DNA of 48,136 nt, from assembly GCA_023807065.1 (NCBI GenBank), contig JAJJLU010000426.1:1-48136 (forward strand), given 5' to 3'. Shown here in pieces: positions 45,408 to 48,136 of the stretch (within the stretch, counting starts at the first letter, position 1; each line of letters begins with the position of its first letter). This DNA is from Isotricha intestinalis. Lineage: Eukaryota > Ciliophora > Litostomatea > Vestibuliferida > Isotrichidae. The position numbers and the translations under genes are program-made. The notes under the pieces are model-generated. The model was not told where the DNA came from, did not search any database, and worked only from the letters and a program-made list of their open reading frames with translations.

Positions 45408-48136
45408 TTATTTAAATCTATCACCATATAAATAATTAACTTTTGCAGAAAGTACATCATTCATAGGATTAATAGGCATAATAAAATTATTTGGAAAACC
45501 TCTATTTCTTAAATTTATATTATTTTCATTTGTATTAAATCTTAGAGAAGTTCTTGAATTAGAAATACTATTATAATTTCTCTCAGTATTTATATAATTA
45601 TTATTATTAAATTTAATTATTTCTCTACTCTTATTTGTTTTTGTTGTTCTATTATTATATGAATCTCTTATTCCAAAGAAATCTGGTTTTTTTTCTGCTT
45701 TTTCATAAAATTTATCTTTAATTATTTTTTCTTTTTTATTTATATCTTCTTTAAAATCAAAATGTAAATTATTTTTTGAATGAATGTTATCAAATCCTGA
45801 ATAAAAATCATATGAATTATTATTTGATGACTTTCCAAAAACTAAACCATTATTTGAATTATTCAATTCATTTATATTTAATTTTCTATCAAATAATTTT
45901 GTATTTACTGAATAATCTTTTGATAATTTATATTTATTAAAAGGATTATTATAACTTGATTCTATAATAGGATTTGAAGAATTAATTTTTGTTAAATTCA
46001 CTAATTTATTAAATATACTTTCTTTAACAGGTTCTTTTTCATCTTCAATGTCTTCATCATAATATTCTTCAATTTCATCATCATTTAATTGTAAATAATC
46101 TTTTATTCCAAGTTTTATTTCTTCTTGTCTTTTTCTTCTTCTTTCTATTTCATTTTCCTTTTTTTTATAATCTTGAATTTGTTTTTCTTTTTGATTTGAA
46201 ATTTCTTTTAATGGACCTAAAATTTTTTCGTTATTTTCTTTAATTTTTTTAATTAACATATTAATTTTTTTTTCATCTTCACTTTCAATAAAATGTAAAT
46301 TTTTCATTTTATTTGGACCTATAATCTTTTTTGGATAAGAATTTAACATTTCATTATTTGATCCTGTATTTTTTATATTTTCATAATTATGTGGATTTAA
46401 TATATTATTATTATTATAATTATTATTTTCTTCATTATAATTTGAATATCTATTATTTTGTTTGTTATATTCTCCATAATTATTTGTATCTATATAATCT
46501 GATCCTATATGATTTAATGATCTTATATCTGACATTGGTGATGAAAAATTAGAATTAGCTTTATTAATAAAATTGGAATCTTTCATTGTATTATAATTTG
46601 GCTCATTATTTTGTGTATTATTCCAATTAGATTCCATTTGTTTACTATTTTTTATATTATCATTATTATAATCTCTAAAATTAGAATTATTGTAATTATT
46701 TGTCGGTCTTTTTTCTCTATTATAATTATTTATTGAATTTTTGCCTAAATTATCATTAAAAGTATTTTTATTCATATAATTATTTTTTTCATTATCAAAA
46801 TTATTGTTGGTTAAATTTTTATTATCAAAATCATTATTTTTTATATCATTTATATAATTATTATATCTACTTCCTAATGAATTAGTATTTAAATTTTTAT
46901 TTATTAAATTTTCTTTTTCAGAAATATTTTTATTTGAATTATCATTCATCAAATCTCTTCTATTAATATTATTATTATAATTTGATTCATTATTCATATA
47001 ATTATCATTATTATTATTATTATATATATCCATATTATGAATATTTTCATTATTTATTTTACTATTTTTTTTCACATTATTTTCTTGATTATTGTCCATT
47101 AATTTACTATTACTAATGTTATTATATGAACTTTTTTTATTTTCTTTAATTCCATCTTCTTGATTATAATTTTCATTTTCTAACATATTGGTTTTCTCAT
47201 ATTTGTTTCCTGATAATTTATTATAATTTTGATTTAAAGAATTGGGAGCAATATTTCTATTATTATTACTATTATCAATTAAATTATTATAATTATTTCC
47301 AAAATTTTTATCATAATTATTCCTAGTATTATTATTATTATTTTTGTCTAAATTATTATTCATCATATTGTTTCTATCATATACATTTCCAGATTTATTA
47401 CCTTTATCTAAATAATTATTCATATTATTTCTATCATATTCATTTCCATATTTATTATTTTTATCTAAATTATTCATATTATTATTATCATATACATTTC
47501 CAGATTTATTACCTTTATCTAAATTATTATTCATCATATTATTATCATATTCATTTCCATATTTATTATTTTTATCTAAATTATTCATCATATTATCATC
47601 ATATTCATTTCTATGGTTATTATTTTTATCCAAATCATTCATCATATTATTATAATTTTCATTTTCATATTTATTATTTTTATCTAAATTATTATTCATC
47701 ATATTATTATCATATTCATTTCTATGTTTATTATTTTTATCTAAATTATTCATCATATTATTATCATATTCGTTTCCATATTTATTATTTTTATCTAAAT
47801 TATAATTCATCATATTATTATCATATTCATTTCTATGTTTATTACCTTTATCTAAATTATTATTCATCATATTATTATCATATTCATTTCCATATTTATT
47901 ACCTTTATCTAAATAATTATTCATCATATTATTATCATATTCATTTCCATATTTATTACCTTTATCTAAATTATTATTCATCATATTATTATCATATTCA
48001 TTTCTATGGTTATTATTTTTATCTAAATTATTCATCATATTATTATCATATTCATTTCTATGGTTATTATTTTTATCTAAATTATTCATATTATTTCTAT
48101 CATATTCATTTCCAGATTTATTACCTTTATCTAAAT
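45408..48136 (-). CDS. Asn-rich protein with tandem repeats, 5' end outside window
   Basis: The frame ends in TAA at 45408-45410 and is still open at the right edge of the window, where it reads LDKGNKSGNEYDRNN in register with the repeats. The start therefore lies beyond the window; the ATG at 48089 is just an internal Met of a repeat. At least 909 residues are visible. The N-terminal part is about 15 units of 18-19 residues with the core LDK(G/N)NK(Y/S)GNEYDNNMMNN. A long Asn-rich region follows. The C-terminal 290 residues look more structured: a charged helix (KKINMLIKKIKENNEKILGP, then EIERRRKRQEEIKLGIKDYL), an acidic patch (DDEIEEYYDEDIEDEKEP) and a Phe/Asn-rich end finishing VNYLYGDRFK. 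No membrane segment. Function unknown. Confidence 0.75.
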   Translation of the reverse strand, partial: LDKGNKSGNEYDRNNMNNLDKNNNHRNEYDNNMMNNLDKNNNHRNEYDNNMMNNNLDKGNKYGNEYDNNMMNNYLDKGNKYGNEYDNNMMNNNLDKGNKHRNEYDNNMMNYNLDKNNKYGNEYDNNMMNNLDKNNKHRNEYDNNMMNNNLDKNNKYENENYNNMMNDLDKNNNHRNEYDDNMMNNLDKNNKYGNEYDNNMMNNNLDKGNKSGNVYDNNNMNNLDKNNKYGNEYDRNNMNNYLDKGNKSGNVYDRNNMMNNNLDKNNNNNTRNNYDKNFGNNYNNLIDNSNNNRNIAPNSLNQNYNKLSGNKYEKTNMLENENYNQEDGIKENKKSSYNNISNSKLMDNNQENNVKKNSKINNENIHNMDIYNNNNNDNYMNNESNYNNNINRRDLMNDNSNKNISEKENLINKNLNTNSLGSRYNNYINDIKNNDFDNKNLTNNNFDNEKNNYMNKNTFNDNLGKNSINNYNREKRPTNNYNNSNFRDYNNDNIKNSKQMESNWNNTQNNEPNYNTMKDSNFINKANSNFSSPMSDIRSLNHIGSDYIDTNNYGEYNKQNNRYSNYNEENNNYNNNNILNPHNYENIKNTGSNNEMLNSYPKKIIGPNKMKNLHFIESEDEKKINMLIKKIKENNEKILGPLKEISNQKEKQIQDYKKKENEIERRRKRQEEIKLGIKDYLQLNDDEIEEYYDEDIEDEKEPVKESIFNKLVNLTKINSSNPIIESSYNNPFNKYKLSKDYSVNTKLFDRKLNINELNNSNNGLVFGKSSNNNSYDFYSGFDNIHSKNNLHFDFKEDINKKEKIIKDKFYEKAEKKPDFFGIRDSYNNRTTKTNKSREIIKFNNNNYINTERNYNSISNSRTSLRFNTNENNINLRNRGFPNNFIMPINPMNDVLSAKVNYLYGDRFK
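47343..48136 (-). repeat. Coding minisatellite, 54/57-bp units
   Basis: About 14 full units plus one cut by the window edge, each coding for 18 or 19 residues. The two lengths differ by one Asn codon (NN or NNN/NNY before the next LDK). Units alternate among a few types at the same positions: KGNKYGNEYD, KNNKYGNEYD, KNNNHRNEYD, KGNKHRNEYD and KGNKSGNVYD. The near-identity of the DNA units suggests recent expansion or gene conversion. All units keep the reading frame. Confidence 0.9.

Overview
The window looks like one end of a small, extremely AT-rich macronuclear-type chromosome of a ciliate. The first 21 bases are tandem CCCCAAT telomeric heptamers, about 3 kb of subtelomere without an intact gene follows, and the genes are then packed closely, almost all as single uninterrupted frames. 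Every gene can be read with the standard genetic code, and TAA, TAG and TGA all serve as terminators (TGA for the Derlin, TAG for the 279-residue protein at 33845-34684, TAA for nearly all others). The one intron I can prove is only 36 bp long, in PCNA. CCCCAAT ends, the universal code, tiny introns and this base composition suggest a litostome (rumen-type) ciliate. That placement is inference from general knowledge, not proof. The right edge cuts through a gene, so the chromosome continues beyond the window.

Left to right: telomere and gene-poor subtelomere (1-3094) with remnants, including the first 26 codons of a protein kinase and a G+C-rich relic; a 999-residue charged coiled-coil protein; a Derlin with a Cdc48/p97-binding SHP-type tail; a small basic probably nuclear protein; a 4219-residue HECT/RCC1/UBA ubiquitin ligase filling 12.7 kb without a visible intron; a SYP7-like Qc-SNARE; a small protein with a C-terminal CaaX box; the retromer subunit VPS35; an 1874-residue multispanning PAS protein of the tiny-macrocysts type; a secreted cathepsin B-like protease; an unknown Cys-tailed protein; CDC73 of the Paf1 complex; a divergent PCNA/EXO1 pair around a short intergenic segment with an E2F-like site; a Nodulin-like MFS transporter; an NTA1-like N-terminal amidase; an Asn-rich small protein; a small Cys/Thr-rich putative GPI-anchored surface protein; and an Asn-rich protein with 18-19-residue tandem repeats that runs off the window.

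There are no operons in the bacterial sense. EXO1, the MFS transporter and the amidase lie head to tail with gaps of only 69 and 48 bp. Functional themes recur: protein quality control (Derlin, giant HECT ligase, N-terminal amidase), endomembrane traffic (SNARE, retromer, cathepsin) and replication/repair (PCNA with EXO1). The PCNA/EXO1 pair, with its shared G+C-rich promoter element and a PIP-like motif in EXO1, is the most coherent module. I found no tRNA, rRNA, CRISPR array or intact transposon.
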